The notes beneath the pieces are model-generated. The model was not told the origin of the DNA, did no database searches, and saw only the letters and a program-made list of their open reading frames with translations. 64,000 nucleotides of DNA from Enterobacter genomosp. O (GTDB lineage Bacteria; Pseudomonadota; Gammaproteobacteria; Enterobacterales; Enterobacteriaceae): contig NZ_LECZ01000027.1 of NCBI RefSeq assembly GCF_001022965.1, forward strand, positions 992,001 through 1,056,000, written 5' to 3'. A program made the translations under genes and the position numbers. Shown one piece after another: positions 63,477 through 64,000 of the stretch (the stretch's first letter is position 1; each line of letters starts with the position of its first letter).

Positions 63477-64000
63477 TGGCAGGTAGCTGGTAGCTCCAGG
63501 TTTCACTCAGCGGCTGATCGTTACTGACCAGCGCAGCACGCATTTCAGTCGTCTGTTTCGGATCTTTCACTTTCACGCGCAGGGTCAGGCGCCAGCCTTT
63601 GGTGACCGGGTTGTAACGCACGGCGTTCTCAACGATTTCACCGTTATCACCGATGCTGGCCTGAGCGGTAACCGCAGTATCCGGCGGCAGTTTCTTCATA
63701 TCCTGGCCTGCGAAGTCCACGACAAAGGCCACGGTACCGTCAGGCTGACGGATAAGATTAGACTGCTTCACATCACCCGTTGAGCGGCGAGTCTGCATCA
63801 CATACGCGTTATCCGGCGCATGCAGCTTATCTTCGTCGCGGCTGAAGGTAATGGTGTACTTGAAGTTCATCTCTTTACCGGCTTCCGGCAGCTGATCCGG
63901 CGTCCAGTAAGCGACGATGTTATCGTTGGTTTCGTCGTTGGTTGGAATTTCAACCAGCTCGACCTTACCTTTACCCCAGTCACCGTTTGGCGTGACCCAG
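63469..64000 (-). CDS. opgG: Glucan biosynthesis protein OpgG (MdoG), C-terminal part
   Basis: Periplasmic protein required for branching of osmoregulated glucans. The 176 C-terminal residues are visible; the frame is open to the window edge and the 5' part lies outside. It reads [20 protein letters not shown], then [39 protein letters not shown] and ends [19 protein letters not shown] followed by ANE, matching the E. coli C-terminal Ig-like domain. Overlap with opgH indicates translational coupling of opgG and opgH. Confidence 0.96.
   Translation of the reverse strand, partial: WVTPNGDWGKGKVELVEIPTNDETNDNIVAYWTPDQLPEAGKEMNFKYTITFSRDEDKLHAPDNAYVMQTRRSTGDVKQSNLIRQPDGTVAFVVDFAGQDMKKLPPDTAVTAQASIGDNGEIVENAVRYNPVTKGWRLTLRVKVKDPKQTTEMRAALVSNDQPLSETWSYQLPANE

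Overview
This window is a stretch of enterobacterial core chromosome. Nearly every protein is recognisable as the close counterpart of an Escherichia coli K-12 gene, in K-12 order from mfd to opgG/mdoG. A complete flg cluster argues against non-motile Klebsiella. Palindromic repeats of the REP type, an extra autotransporter and an extra LysR/MFS pair point to an Enterobacter-like member of the Enterobacteriaceae. The genus is inferred from memory of these families, not from a search. Both ends cut genes: mfd on the left (C-terminal 569 residues) and opgG on the right (C-terminal 176 residues).

Layout. 1-13.8 kb: mfd, the L,D-transpeptidase ldtC, a 1008-residue autotransporter that K-12 lacks here, the bhsA/comR stress lipocalin-size protein and repressor pair, ycfJ, ndh with FNR and PdhR boxes, and a leftward wall-recycling/thiamine/cell-wall set (ycfP, nagZ, thiK, lpoB, ycfL, hinT). 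14-18 kb: ptsG with SgrS, Mlc and CRP sites, then the tatD-like ycfH, holB and tmk. 18-28 kb: mltG, pabC, and the fatty-acid/phospholipid cluster fabF-acpP-fabG-fabD-fabH-plsX-rpmF-yceD, followed by yceF and rluC. 28-34 kb: RNase E with its long regulatory leader, then a divergent LysR regulator and MFS transporter inserted between rne and flgL.

34-46 kb: the flagellar cluster. flgKL and flgBCDEFGHIJ run leftward; flgA, flgM and flgN run rightward. A class-2 FlhDC palindrome lies between flgB and flgA, and FliA (sigma-28) promoters precede flgK and flgM. 46-64 kb: murJ, mviM, yceH and rimJ leftward; mdtH, yceB, pyrC, dinI, bssS, solA, a tiny yceO, yceJ and yceI rightward; trhO (yceA) leftward; lpxL, mdtG and msyB rightward; and yceK plus the osmoregulated periplasmic glucan genes opgH/opgG leftward.

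Functionally the window joins envelope biogenesis (ldtC, nagZ, lpoB, mltG, murJ, lpxL, opgGH, the fab cluster), glucose uptake and respiration (ptsG, ndh), RNA metabolism (rne, rluC, trhO), replication/repair (mfd, holB, tmk, dinI) and motility. I see no phage, insertion sequence, CRISPR array, tRNA/rRNA gene or defence island. The accessory content is the autotransporter and the LysR/MFS pair, and two genes expected from K-12 synteny (fhuE and grxB) are missing. I did not find a clearly undescribed system; the most interesting leads are the autotransporter locus, a perfect 21-bp palindrome at the LysR gene, and several RNA-level control elements.
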